From the IMG/VR virus record IMGVR_UViG_3300043434_000826, positions 1-46,988 of that record: a DNA stretch of 46,988 nt. One strand, given 5' to 3'. A program made the position numbers and the translations under genes. Origin of the DNA: a virus. The notes under the pieces were generated by a model, which ran no database searches, was not told where the DNA came from, and worked only from the letters and a program-made list of their open reading frames with translations. Positions 35,837-44,590 of the stretch are shown in pieces (within the stretch, counting starts at the first letter, position 1; every line of letters starts with the position of its first letter).

Positions 35837-36025
35837 TTATTTCAACAAAGCAGCAATGCTCGAAAGCTCAAAAAACAATCCTAAGCAACAAATCACTCCC
35901 AGACTAGCAAGAACATGATGAATGCTTTCGCTAGAATTGATTCCTAAGCAAAAGCAGAGAATCATAAGAGCAATGAGCAACAAAGAACAAGAAAACAAAA
36001 GAACAAACTGAGTGAAGCTTCTCAT
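35837..36025 (-). CDS. Small two-helix membrane protein, 62 aa
   Basis: Two hydrophobic segments (about residues 6-27 and 38-60) separated by NSSESIHH. ATG 36025 is set by the promoter; the longer frame crosses it. Function unknown. Confidence 0.65.
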   Translation of the reverse strand: MRSFTQFVLLFSCSLLLIALMILCFCLGINSSESIHHVLASLGVICCLGLFFELSSIAALLK

Positions 36026-36034
36026 GACGGGGAA

Positions 36035-36064
36035 AGTGTAAGGTTTTTTTTGTGTGTAAGTCAA
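36035..36064 (-). promoter_or_regulatory. Promoter of 36025 gene
   Basis: TTGACT, 18-bp spacer, TACACT, TTCCCCGTC (9 nt), ATG. Confidence 0.78.
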
Positions 36065-36116
36065 CAATTTTTTTTTGATTTTTTTGTGGGGGCTTTCGCC
36101 CCCGTTAGACTTTGCT

Positions 36117-36386
36117 TCAGTCTTGATACGATTGCGCAATTTCTAACGCATGGAGCAAAGCAATTTTTGCCTCATGCTCTTCTTCCTCACAAAGCTCATA
36201 ATCCGAGCCATCTTCTAACGTGGAAGAAAGAATCTCAAAACTATCAACAGGCGGCGTATCATAGTCGCCAAAATCGGAAAAGAAATGACCCTCGACGCAA
36301 ACGTCGAAAGAACCAATGACGTTAAACTTGTCATCGAATTGCTCAATGGTGATAAAGGCGGTGACGGTGTGTGATGAACTGGACAT
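36117..36386 (-). CDS. Hypothetical acidic protein, 89 aa
   Basis: Acidic (DYDTPPVDSFEIL, EDGSDYELCEEEE). I use ATG 36386, 6 nt after the -10; the 175-aa frame from 36644 runs through low-complexity sequence. First unit of the minus-strand array. A GGGGGC/GCCCCC hairpin follows at about 36088-36103. Confidence 0.65.
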   Translation of the reverse strand: MSSSSHTVTAFITIEQFDDKFNVIGSFDVCVEGHFFSDFGDYDTPPVDSFEILSSTLEDGSDYELCEEEEHEAKIALLHALEIAQSYQD

Positions 36387-36392
36387 GCGCAA

Positions 36393-36421
36393 ATGGTAAT
36401 GCAAAAACAGGTGAAGCGCAA
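36393..36421 (-). promoter_or_regulatory. Promoter of 36386 gene
   Basis: TTGCGC, 17-bp spacer, TACCAT, TTGCGC (6 nt), ATG: predicted leaderless. Confidence 0.75.
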
Positions 36422-36677
36422 GAACTTTTTTCGTGTTTTGTGAAGATTTTTTTTGTGTCATGCGAGAAGAAAACGGTTGACAACCACCCCCCCATTTCTC
36501 AAAAAAATTGTTAGACGCTTCTGCGCTGCGCGGGGGGGGGATACTTTCCTCATTCTCCCAACACAAACGCAAACAAACCACACACCCTCCCCCCATTTCT
36601 CGGGCGCGATTGCGCCAACACAGAAAAACCCCAAAAAACTTCAAAAAAAAATCCCAGACCCTGTTTTCACAAAACCT
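36422..36677. other. Divergent intergenic region between array and late module
   Basis: No gene seen. Contains two copies of CCCCCCATTTCTC (about 36488 and 36590), a run of nine G near 36531, GCGCTGCGCGG, and a TTGACA at 36478 without a matching -10. A compositional boundary between two transcription directions. Confidence 0.45.
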
Positions 36678-36706
36678 TTTATAAACACAAAAAAAATGTG
36701 TAATAA
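36678..36706 (+). promoter_or_regulatory. Putative late promoter 1
   Basis: TTTATA, 17-bp spacer, TAATAA, ACAGAG (6 nt), ATG. Its GTGTAATA context matches the promoter at 44557-44584. Confidence 0.55.
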
Positions 36707-36712
36707 ACAGAG

Positions 36713-37561
36713 ATGTCTATCATACGCTACGAAAATATTAGAATCTCTATGCCCCGAAACAGTTTTGGAGCAACTGGATCGTTTGTAGCGCTAGCAACAG
36801 ATGTGAAGATTTCTAACGCCGCGAAACTAGCTAGGCAGTCTTATCTTGCCCCAAATCTAATTCCTGATATGAGAGTAGGAGGCAATGCAGACACAAAGCT
36901 TTCTTTTTCTTACCCTGTTTGCAACAAGCTTCTCAATGATAATTTGGCGCAAAACTCTTTTAATTTCGCATCTGGCGTGTTTGCGAATGATCTTACTGGA
37001 TTCAACAGTGTAGATCTTACTGTTGGCGATAGAATCTTTAGCGGTTGTTATCTCGACGATTTTTCAATCGACATTGCGCCGTTTCAACCAGTGATGATGA
37101 ATGTGAACTTTACATGCACAATTCCTCCCCATGGATTACCTTTTGTTTCGGGGCAAGCGCTGTCTCCAATAGAAACATCCAAGAAAGTTGCGTATGGTCA
37201 CTTTGCAGAAGTTTCGGGGACAACAAACTACTCTGCGCCAATTCAATCGAATGTGTCTTATTCTATGAGCTTCAAGAGAACATATTCTTATGCTGTTTCA
37301 AAAAGATTTCCCAACAGCGTGTTTCTTGATGAGGTAAACAAACAAGTAAACATTAAATCGACAAACATCAATCAGTTCATCAACGAGTCAGGAGCTTTCG
37401 GGGCAATGAACATCAATCTAAAAAACGAACTCGGGGAACTTGTTTTGCCGCAAAACACTCTTTTTGTTTCAACAGAAGCTAGGCTCAGCGCTCAAAATCT
37501 ATCTGCCCAGCCTGGAAATATTTTAACCGCAGACGTAACTATTGACGAAGCTGTTCTATAA
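36713..37561 (+). CDS. Putative virion structural protein (tail tube-like), 282 aa
   Basis: Beta-rich, with repeated Ser/Asn/Phe-rich strands and few charged helices, as in phage tail tube or other virion proteins. It opens the late module just before PhoH, sigma-like, terminase and portal genes. No specific motif, so tail tube is a guess; other capsid or decoration proteins are possible. Confidence 0.5.
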   Translation: MSIIRYENIRISMPRNSFGATGSFVALATDVKISNAAKLARQSYLAPNLIPDMRVGGNADTKLSFSYPVCNKLLNDNLAQNSFNFASGVFANDLTGFNSVDLTVGDRIFSGCYLDDFSIDIAPFQPVMMNVNFTCTIPPHGLPFVSGQALSPIETSKKVAYGHFAEVSGTTNYSAPIQSNVSYSMSFKRTYSYAVSKRFPNSVFLDEVNKQVNIKSTNINQFINESGAFGAMNINLKNELGELVLPQNTLFVSTEARLSAQNLSAQPGNILTADVTIDEAVL

Positions 37562-37580
37562 ATAGGTGTAAAAGATACAA

Positions 37581-38312
37581 ATGCCTAAAAAAAGATTTAG
37601 TCAGTCGGACTCGGTTGAGATTCAGTTGAATCAAGCGAGCAAAATCAAAACTAAAAAAAAGAACTTCAAGTTCACCCCAAAACAAGTTCAATTACTTGGG
37701 ATGCTTTTAGACCCCGAAAATAAAATCATTTTTATATCTGGAGCAGCGGGAACTTCTAAGACATACATGGCGCTTTATGCAGCTATCGAGATGATGTCAG
37801 AAGACAGCAACAAGCAGCTTCTTTATATTCGTAGCATTATCGAAAGTGCTGATAAAGGATTAGGTAGCTTACCTGGTGATATTTCTGAGAAGTTCGATCC
37901 GTTCCTGATGCCTCTCTATGATAAGCTTGAGGAGATTGTTGTGCCGCAAGATATGGCGCATCTTAAATCAACAGGAAGAATCAGTGCCGTGCCTATCAAC
38001 TTTTTGCGTGGCGCAAGTTGGACTGACAAAATTATTGTCGCGGATGAAGCTCAAAACTTTTCCGCCAAAGAACTTATTACTTTGATTACCCGAATTGGCG
38101 AAGGTTCCAAGATTATTATCTGCGGCGATGCTATGCAAAGCGATATTGGTAAGCTGAAAACAGGTTTCTCGCCCATGATGGGAATTTTCAATGATGAAGA
38201 AAGTAAGCAAAAAGGAATTCAAACATTCGTGTTTACTAAAGATGATATTGTTCGCAGTGAAATCTTGAAATTCATTGTCAAAAAACTCGAAGACGGCGAC
38301 TTTCATGTGTAA
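37581..38312 (+). CDS. phoH: PhoH-like ATPase
   Basis: 243 aa. Central FISGAAGTSKTYMALYAA (Walker A region, about residues 51-68) and KIIVADEAQNFSAKEL (Walker B with DEAQN, about 150-165), then GDAMQSDIG. This is the PhoH family ATPase core frequent in large phages. It may act in RNA or phosphate-related metabolism; the role is not settled. Confidence 0.85.
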   Translation: MPKKRFSQSDSVEIQLNQASKIKTKKKNFKFTPKQVQLLGMLLDPENKIIFISGAAGTSKTYMALYAAIEMMSEDSNKQLLYIRSIIESADKGLGSLPGDISEKFDPFLMPLYDKLEEIVVPQDMAHLKSTGRISAVPINFLRGASWTDKIIVADEAQNFSAKELITLITRIGEGSKIIICGDAMQSDIGKLKTGFSPMMGIFNDEESKQKGIQTFVFTKDDIVRSEILKFIVKKLEDGDFHV

Positions 38313-38321
38313 ATAAAGGTG

Positions 38322-38376
38322 CAGGGTTACACAACGCACGCAGCGAAATGCCGATTGATATAACGTGTATTCCCTG
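38322..38376. other. Possible RNA hairpin after phoH
   Basis: CAGGG and ACAC at the 5' side pair with GTGT and CCCTG at the 3' side around a 30-nt loop; a T-run follows 15 nt later. Could be a weak terminator or a leader structure. Confidence 0.35.
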
Positions 38377-38431
38377 TATCTTCGTGTCTATTTTTTTGTT
38401 GAAAAATCAATAAAAAAACGCATCATTATGT

Positions 38432-38812
38432 ATGAGCGCTATATATTGTTCTGAATGCGGCAAAAAGCATGAGTATAATCTCGCCAAGCCCAACTTCTGC
38501 TCTTCCTGCGGCACGCCATTTAGTCCCGTTAAAAAGAAGATGAAAGAAAAAGAAGAGGAAATGGATGACGACGACGAAGAAGAAGACGACGAGGAAGATG
38601 ATGATGAAGATGACGGAGAATCTTATTCTAATTCTCGATCAGTTCCATCTATCAGAAAGTTCCAAGTAGATATTGAAGCATCGTCTCAATACAACACTTT
38701 CTCGCTTGGTTCTATCCTTGGCTCAGAAGCTAATCCTGCGCCAAAAACAGCTGCCTCTTCGAGAAGAAAAGGCGCAAAAACCCTAGAAGACTTTAAACAA
38801 AGCAAAAAATAA
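38432..38812 (+). CDS. Zinc-ribbon protein with acidic linker, 126 aa
   Basis: N-terminal zinc ribbon (CSECGKKHEY then FCSSCGTPF), a run of about 20 Asp/Glu (residues about 44-65), then a basic tail. It could bridge to RNA polymerase or DNA machinery, but no partner is known. Directly followed by the sigma-like gene. Confidence 0.7.
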   Translation: MSAIYCSECGKKHEYNLAKPNFCSSCGTPFSPVKKKMKEKEEEMDDDDEEEDDEEDDDEDDGESYSNSRSVPSIRKFQVDIEASSQYNTFSLGSILGSEANPAPKTAASSRRKGAKTLEDFKQSKK

Positions 38813-39502
38813 GTGGAAGAACCTCGCATAAAGACATACGAAGAGTGTTATCATATAATTGACTCTGTTGTTTCAAAATATCAGAACAAGTGGCGGCTTA
38901 ACGCTATCAACTGGTTCGATTTTGAAGACGTAGCGCAAATCATCAAAACCCATATCTTCAAAAAATGGGATATGTGGGATCAAAGCAGACCGCTTGAGCC
39001 TTGGGTTTCAAGAATTGCCTCGCACCAAATCAAAAACATTGTGCGCAACAATTACACCAATTACGTGAAGCCTTGTATGTCTTGTCCTCACAACATGGGC
39101 GACAACTTATGCTCTCTTACTTCCTCTGGCGAACAAAATTCTTCATGCTCGATGTATGCAAAATGGGCAAAGTCAAAAAGACAAGGCTATGGAGTCAAAA
39201 TGCCGCTTGCTATGGAAAATCATCAGCAAGAAATAGATTCTTTCACAGATTCTGGCGTAGACTTCACAAGTGTTATAGATCGTCTCAACAGCATACTTAA
39301 AAAAGAACTTTCTGCTGAGCATTATAAAGTTTACATGATGTTGTTTTTTGAAAATGCATCGGAAGATGATGTAGCTCAATACATGGGCTACAAAACATCA
39401 GAAAAAAACCGAGCAGCAGGATACAAACAAATCAAAAACCTAAAAAAAATGCTCAAAGAGAAAGTCCAAGAAATTATTGAGAAAAACGATATAGTTCTAT
39501 GA
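38813..39502 (+). CDS. RNA polymerase sigma-like factor
   Basis: 229 aa from GTG 38813, immediately after the previous stop. Residues about 33-80 (FDFEDVAQIIKTHIFKKWDMWD, then LEPWVSRIASHQIKNIVRNNY) resemble sigma-70 region 2 (DLxQExx..., WLxxIAxN). Residues about 170-215 form a helix-turn-helix like region 4. A Cys-rich insert (CMSCPHNMGDNLC, then CSMY) is unusual. It may direct late transcription, as T4 gp55 does, which would fit the TAATAA/TAATAT promoters of this module. Confidence 0.75.
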   Translation: MEEPRIKTYEECYHIIDSVVSKYQNKWRLNAINWFDFEDVAQIIKTHIFKKWDMWDQSRPLEPWVSRIASHQIKNIVRNNYTNYVKPCMSCPHNMGDNLCSLTSSGEQNSSCSMYAKWAKSKRQGYGVKMPLAMENHQQEIDSFTDSGVDFTSVIDRLNSILKKELSAEHYKVYMMLFFENASEDDVAQYMGYKTSEKNRAAGYKQIKNLKKMLKEKVQEIIEKNDIVL

Positions 39503-40551
39503 ATTTAACAGAAGACCAAAAACAAAAAATCCAAGAAGTTTTTAGTAAAACGCCAGATCTCAACGAGATCGTGCGAGTTGTTTTCGAAAATCCAGAACTT
39601 GACGGAAGATCTAAAGAAGGGCGCTTAGTTAGAGCGTATATGATTTCTGCGGGAATGAAGTTTAATACTGCTCGCCGCGAAAAAAAAGAAGACATATCGT
39701 TTTCAGAGCAACAAAGAGAGTTTATCATAGATCAAGCCAACAAAGGCTTGTCTTCTCTAGCTATTGCAGAGCTACTCTTTCCGAAAAAAGAGGTTAAGCC
39801 TCTGTCGATGGAACAACGGGCTGTTCACGCAATAATCAAGGAGCTGAATCCAGACTATTCTCCCTCGGAGGATGTCGAGGCGACTCTTTCGAGTTATGTC
39901 GCGCCAAAAGCATTTGGGCGAGTCCTCAAAAAAATTAATGATGCAACTGGGCATACATTTGAGGAGGAGAAGATTAATAGACAGCTCCGTATTTGTGTGG
40001 AGAAACTAGGAATCAATCTTAACAATTCACGTTTCGTTAAGATTATGAATAACTATACGTCCAAAGACGATAGGGAGCTTTTTGAGCAAGAATTCATTCG
40101 CCTAACATGGGATAAGCCAGATCTTACGTCTGACGAAATTAACCTATACATGAACGTGTGCAAAGAAATCATCAATCTTGAGGTGATTAGTAAGCATTTG
40201 AATAAGCTAAACGATATGTTCGACATTGCTAACGATCAAGAAGAGATGAGCGTTAGACTTGCGGAGATTATTAAAGCAAAAAGCGGTGAATATCATCAAT
40301 GCGAAACTCGAATCGAAAACTTGACAAAAAAACTACAGGGAGATAGAGCTTCAAGGATGCAGAGCAAGCAAAAAGAAAACGCTTCTCTATTGGCTCTTGT
40401 TCAATTCTTCCAAGACGAAGAAGAAAGAAACAATATGGTCAAAATTGCAGAAATGCAAAAAGAACTTGTCGCTGAAGAAGCTAATAGACTCGAAGGAATG
40501 GATGAGTGGAAAGCTCGTATTCTTGGAATTTCAAAAGAACATGTCATTTAA
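39499..40551 (+). CDS. Hypothetical protein, 350 aa (possible small terminase)
   Basis: Helical, charged protein; residues about 75-110 (FIIDQANKGLSSLAIAELLFP) could be a helix-turn-helix. Its position before the nuclease and large terminase would fit a small-terminase-like role, but this is inference. ATGA overlap with the sigma-like gene. Confidence 0.6.
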   Translation: MNLTEDQKQKIQEVFSKTPDLNEIVRVVFENPELDGRSKEGRLVRAYMISAGMKFNTARREKKEDISFSEQQREFIIDQANKGLSSLAIAELLFPKKEVKPLSMEQRAVHAIIKELNPDYSPSEDVEATLSSYVAPKAFGRVLKKINDATGHTFEEEKINRQLRICVEKLGINLNNSRFVKIMNNYTSKDDRELFEQEFIRLTWDKPDLTSDEINLYMNVCKEIINLEVISKHLNKLNDMFDIANDQEEMSVRLAEIIKAKSGEYHQCETRIENLTKKLQGDRASRMQSKQKENASLLALVQFFQDEEERNNMVKIAEMQKELVAEEANRLEGMDEWKARILGISKEHVI

Positions 40552-41473
40552 CTGTAAAGAATGCAGAGAGTCATTCGACTCGCTAAAAAGCCTTCATCAT
40601 CATATCAAAAAACACGATATGGTTTTGGGGGATTACTATGTAAAAAATTATCCGCGCTACAACAAGCTTACTGGTTGCCAAATCCAATTCAAAAATTATG
40701 AAGACTACTTTGAAAGAGATTTCGCCAGCTATGATCAACTAGTAGAATGGTGTGACGTAGCAGACCAAGAAGAAGTTAAAGAATACATTATTTATTTGCT
40801 TAAAAAACGCATAGAAAAAAAGGATTTAGACTATGGACCATGCACGACAGAGCTATATACCTCAGAACTGCCGCCACTAAGAGTCTATAAGCGTATTTTC
40901 GGCAGTTATAAAACAGCTTGTGACCTTTGTGGCGTAAAACCAATGCTTGGCGCAAACCTTCCAAAAGAATTCCACAAAGACTATCGAGATGTTAAGATAT
41001 TTATTGACACTAGAGAGCAGCAACCACTCAAATTTAAGAATTCAGCTCCGCTAAAACTAGATATTGGAGATTACTGCGTAACAAGAGAAAACTTCCAATA
41101 CACTTATGTAGACAGAAAATCGTTTAATGACTTTTGCGGCACTCTATCCACAGAATACAAGCGATTTGTAAGAGAGTTGGAGAGATGCAGACAATCAAAT
41201 TCTTTTTTGTTTATTGTAGTGGAGAGCAATCTTTACAAACTGCGTGATCTGAATAGGTATGCACCTAAAAAATTCAACTTAGACTTCATTTTCCACAATA
41301 TGAAGCAGTTACAAAGAGATTACCGCGATTGTTGTCAGTTTGTTTTCGCTGGTAATAGAAGCAGCAGTCAAATACTGATACCAAAGCTATTGATGCTTGG
41401 TCCTAAAATGTGGAATGTGGATGTTCAATACTTTTTGGACATTGGAGAAATGAACTACTTTGATATTAAATAA
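40541..41473 (+). CDS. ERCC4-type nuclease with N-terminal zinc finger
   Basis: 310 aa. The start is ATG 40541 (MSFNCKECRESF); the longer frame from 40397 lies inside the upstream gene. N-terminal CKECRESFDSLKSLHHHIKKH is a C2H2-like finger. Residues about 160-250 have VKIFIDTREQQPL, KLDIGDYCV, YVDRKSFNDF and FVRELERC, the ERCC4/XPF-Mus81 nuclease core (D-x-R-E-Q, GDY, V-D-R-K). Probably a DNA repair, recombination or packaging-linked structure-specific nuclease. Confidence 0.8.
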   Translation: MSFNCKECRESFDSLKSLHHHIKKHDMVLGDYYVKNYPRYNKLTGCQIQFKNYEDYFERDFASYDQLVEWCDVADQEEVKEYIIYLLKKRIEKKDLDYGPCTTELYTSELPPLRVYKRIFGSYKTACDLCGVKPMLGANLPKEFHKDYRDVKIFIDTREQQPLKFKNSAPLKLDIGDYCVTRENFQYTYVDRKSFNDFCGTLSTEYKRFVRELERCRQSNSFLFIVVESNLYKLRDLNRYAPKKFNLDFIFHNMKQLQRDYRDCCQFVFAGNRSSSQILIPKLLMLGPKMWNVDVQYFLDIGEMNYFDIK

Positions 41474-41475
41474 AT

Positions 41476-44400
41476 ATGGCTTGGGAAAAAGGACATCAAA
41501 TATTGCATAAGAAATTCGACAAGATCAACGAAGAGATCTTGAATACAAAAGGATTTCTTGAAGAAGAAAAGGCTAAAGTTCTCTTGTATAAATTCTTAAA
41601 AGAGAATCCATCTTTCACTTCTGAACTTATTTCAGGAGTTTCATTGTTCCCTTTCCAACACATGGCAATTAAAGCGATGATGGAGACAGATTACTTCTTG
41701 GGGATATGGTGTCTTTCGGAAGATGAATATGTACTAACTGAAAATGGGTTCAAAAAAATTAAAGATATTCAAGTTGGTGAAATGGTTCGTTCTCGCGAGC
41801 AGCTCAATTTAGTCACAGACAAAAGAATTAACCCCCTGGAAGATGGACTAGAAATAACCCTGAAATCTGGCGATTCATTTAAGGCTAAAATTGGACATAA
41901 AACTCTTATTTTCAGAGATTTTCAGTTTCAATTCGAAGAGATTCAAAACATTAAAGAAGGAGACGTTGTTCCAGTAAAATTGGGAACAGATGTCTGGGGA
42001 AACCAGGATATTTTTAAAGATTTTAATTTCAAAAACAAGCAGCACTTATTCTACTGGCTGGGATATGTTTTGGGCGATGGTTATATCAATCAAGATGGAG
42101 TTCACTATTGCTCGGAAAATTATGAAATTCAAGAAGCGATCTTGAAATTTACACAAGCTAATGATTTTAAAATGTATGCTCGTCAACGCAGCGCTAATTT
42201 AAATTTCTACGAGTATTCAGTATTTAATCGAGAATTGGTTAAAGCATTAGAATCAATAGGTTGGGATAAATCTCTAAAATCAAAAGATAAACTAATCTGT
42301 GATCAAATCTTAGCCGCAGAAAAAGGAAATCTATGCGCTTTAATTGGTGGATTATTTGATGCGGATGGATATGCATCTTTTCAACCAAACAATAGTAAAG
42401 TGGGATTAAAAAACACATCTCTTCAATTATTGCGTCAAGTAAAAATGCTTTTAAATAACTTGGGAGTTGAATCTAATTTGAGGCTTTCTGGGCAAAACAA
42501 TGATGTGCCTTATTATGATCTAGTATTAACAAATGACGCTTCTAGCTTAAAGAAATTTCAAGAAGAAATAGACTTTATTGTTTCTCATAAAAAATCCAAT
42601 CTTCAAAAAATCATTGATAGATCTAGCTCAAGAAACTACCAAAATAAACTGATTCCAAGATTTGGACAATTACTAAAAAAAGAAGGTTCACGCGAAAAGC
42701 TCTGTGGGAAAAAGGGGCAATGGGGAATAGATTTTTCTCAAAATGAATTGGATAATCTCCAGGATTTGTCAGAAGATACTAAATATATTATTGATTCAAT
42801 TAAAGAAGAAAGGGTTGCGTTTTCTGTGGTAAAAACCATTGCGCCTTGCCAAGTAAGATCAGTAGATATTACTGTAGAAAATGAAGAGTGCTATATCGGC
42901 AATGGTATTGTGCATCATAATTCGAGGGGCCTTTCCAAGTCTTTCACAACTGGTATTTTTGCCGCGATGGACGCTATTTTGAACCAAGGTGTCTATATTG
43001 GCATTATATCAAAGTCTTTCCGTCAGAGTCGAATGATCTTTAACAAGATTGAAGAGATTGCTAAGAGTCCAAAGGCAGCGTTCTTATCGCAATGCATTAC
43101 AAGAGTAAGCAAATCAAATGACCAATGGGTAATGGAGATTGGTCGCAGTAAAATCATCGCACTTCCTCTTGGTGACGGTGAAAAACTAAGGGGTTTCCGC
43201 TTCCAAAGAATGATTATCGACGAGCTTCTTTTGATGCCAGAGAAAATTATTAACGAAGTTATTCTTCCGTTCTTGGCCGTTGTAGAAAACCCTACAGAGC
43301 GCCAGAAGATTTATGATTTGGAAACAAAGATGATTGCGGCAGGAAAGATGAAAGAAGAAGACCGCCACAAATGGCCACATAACAAGATTATTGGATTGTC
43401 TTCTGCGTCTTATAAGTTCGAATATCTGTATAAGCTTTATCAGCAATACGAAAACCTCATTCTCAATCCATCTAAACAAGATAATGCTCATAGGGTTATT
43501 ATGCACTTGAGCTACGATTGTGCGCCAAAACAATTGTATGATCAAAACCTGTTGGATCAATCGAAAGCTACTATGAGCGAAGCTCAGTTTGAACGAGAGT
43601 TTGGCTCTGTCTTTACAGATGATAGCTCTGGATACTTTAAGGTCAGTAAAATGGCAGCTTGCACCATTCCTGATGGCGAAGGTCAATCTGTGGAAGTGAT
43701 CGGCGACAAAAACGCTGAGTATATTTTGTCTTTTGACCCATCTTGGTCTGAAAGCGAAGGTTCTGACGACTTTGCAATGCACGTAATTAAGCTAAATGCT
43801 GATAAGCGATCTGGAACGATAGTTCATTCTTATGCATTAGCTGGCGCAAACCTCAAAAAACATATTGTATACTTTCACTACCTGTATACTCATTTCAATA
43901 TTACAATGATTGTTGGTGACTACAACGGCGGCGTTCAGTTTATCAACTCATGCAATGAAAGTGAGATCTTTAAAAAGGCTGGAATACAAATTCAATGTAT
44001 TGATGTTGATTTCGACGATCCTCAAAACTACGCAGTCGATCTTCGTATTGCTCGTAACCAATACAATGTAGAATCAAAGAAAATATGTATTCTCAGAAAG
44101 CCTAGCTCTCAATGGATTCGCAGCGCAAATGAAATGCTACAAGCAGCCTTCGACCATAAAAAGATTTGGTTCGCTGGCGCTGCTCTTGATGACGATTATT
44201 CGCGCCAAAAAGCAGCGGTAATACCTATCGACGAGCTTTCTTTCTCGCGATACAATGATGATGTAGATTCTTACGCTAAACAAATCGACTTGATCGAGCA
44301 CTTGAAGGCTACAGTTGATACCACAAAAGTCCAATGTGCTTTGATTCAAGTTTCTACTACCACAAACGGCTCGCAATCTTTTGATTTGCCGCACAATCTT

Positions 44401-44547
44401 AAAAAGCAGCGCAATGCTGATAAAGCAAGAAAAGACTCTTACTCAGCTCTTGTTCTTGGCAATTGGATGATGAACATATATTTCGATATGATGGCTACTC
44501 CGACTGAAAATGTCCAAGCAACATTTGTCCCAATGTTTGTTGATTAA
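41476..44547 (+). CDS. terL: Terminase large subunit with intein
   Basis: 1023 aa precursor. Residues 79-482 (nt 41710-42921) form an intein; after splicing the 619-aa terminase joins GIW to SRGLSKSF, a Walker A variant. Later GFRFQRMIIDELLLMPEKI holds a Walker B, and ILSFDPSWSESEGSDD with VGDYNGGVQFIN fit the C-terminal RNase H-like nuclease. The enzyme drives ATP-dependent DNA packaging and cuts concatemers. It starts 2 nt after the ERCC4-type gene. Confidence 0.88.
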   Translation: MAWEKGHQILHKKFDKINEEILNTKGFLEEEKAKVLLYKFLKENPSFTSELISGVSLFPFQHMAIKAMMETDYFLGIWCLSEDEYVLTENGFKKIKDIQVGEMVRSREQLNLVTDKRINPLEDGLEITLKSGDSFKAKIGHKTLIFRDFQFQFEEIQNIKEGDVVPVKLGTDVWGNQDIFKDFNFKNKQHLFYWLGYVLGDGYINQDGVHYCSENYEIQEAILKFTQANDFKMYARQRSANLNFYEYSVFNRELVKALESIGWDKSLKSKDKLICDQILAAEKGNLCALIGGLFDADGYASFQPNNSKVGLKNTSLQLLRQVKMLLNNLGVESNLRLSGQNNDVPYYDLVLTNDASSLKKFQEEIDFIVSHKKSNLQKIIDRSSSRNYQNKLIPRFGQLLKKEGSREKLCGKKGQWGIDFSQNELDNLQDLSEDTKYIIDSIKEERVAFSVVKTIAPCQVRSVDITVENEECYIGNGIVHHNSRGLSKSFTTGIFAAMDAILNQGVYIGIISKSFRQSRMIFNKIEEIAKSPKAAFLSQCITRVSKSNDQWVMEIGRSKIIALPLGDGEKLRGFRFQRMIIDELLLMPEKIINEVILPFLAVVENPTERQKIYDLETKMIAAGKMKEEDRHKWPHNKIIGLSSASYKFEYLYKLYQQYENLILNPSKQDNAHRVIMHLSYDCAPKQLYDQNLLDQSKATMSEAQFEREFGSVFTDDSSGYFKVSKMAACTIPDGEGQSVEVIGDKNAEYILSFDPSWSESEGSDDFAMHVIKLNADKRSGTIVHSYALAGANLKKHIVYFHYLYTHFNITMIVGDYNGGVQFINSCNESEIFKKAGIQIQCIDVDFDDPQNYAVDLRIARNQYNVESKKICILRKPSSQWIRSANEMLQAAFDHKKIWFAGAALDDDYSRQKAAVIPIDELSFSRYNDDVDSYAKQIDLIEHLKATVDTTKVQCALIQVSTTTNGSQSFDLPHNLKKQRNADKARKDSYSALVLGNWMMNIYFDMMATPTENVQATFVPMFVD
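41710..42921 (+). mobile_element. LAGLIDADG intein in terminase
   Basis: 404 residues. Starts with Cys (CLSEDEYVLTENGFKKIKDI, block A), block B with GHKTL, DOD endonuclease motifs LGYVLGDGY and IGGLFDADGYA, block F and G ending IVHHN, followed by Ser as +1. All splicing residues look intact, and two LAGLIDADG motifs are present, so it may be an active homing element. It interrupts the ATP-binding P-loop. Confidence 0.9.
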
Positions 44548-44556
44548 CTTTTAAAG

Positions 44557-44584
44557 TTAACTTTTGCACTTTTTCGTGTAATAT
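44557..44584 (+). promoter_or_regulatory. Putative late promoter 2
   Basis: TTAACT, 16-bp spacer, TAATAT, AGAGTA (6 nt), ATG of the portal gene. Shares GTGTAATA and AGAG with the promoter at 36678. Confidence 0.55.
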
Positions 44585-44590
44585 AGAGTA

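Noticed and set aside
36478-36500. Plus-strand promoter with TTGACA at 36478
   Set aside because: No acceptable -10 within 15-20 bp.
43186-43782. 198-aa minus-strand frame inside terminase
   Set aside because: Antisense to the conserved terminase core; no signals.
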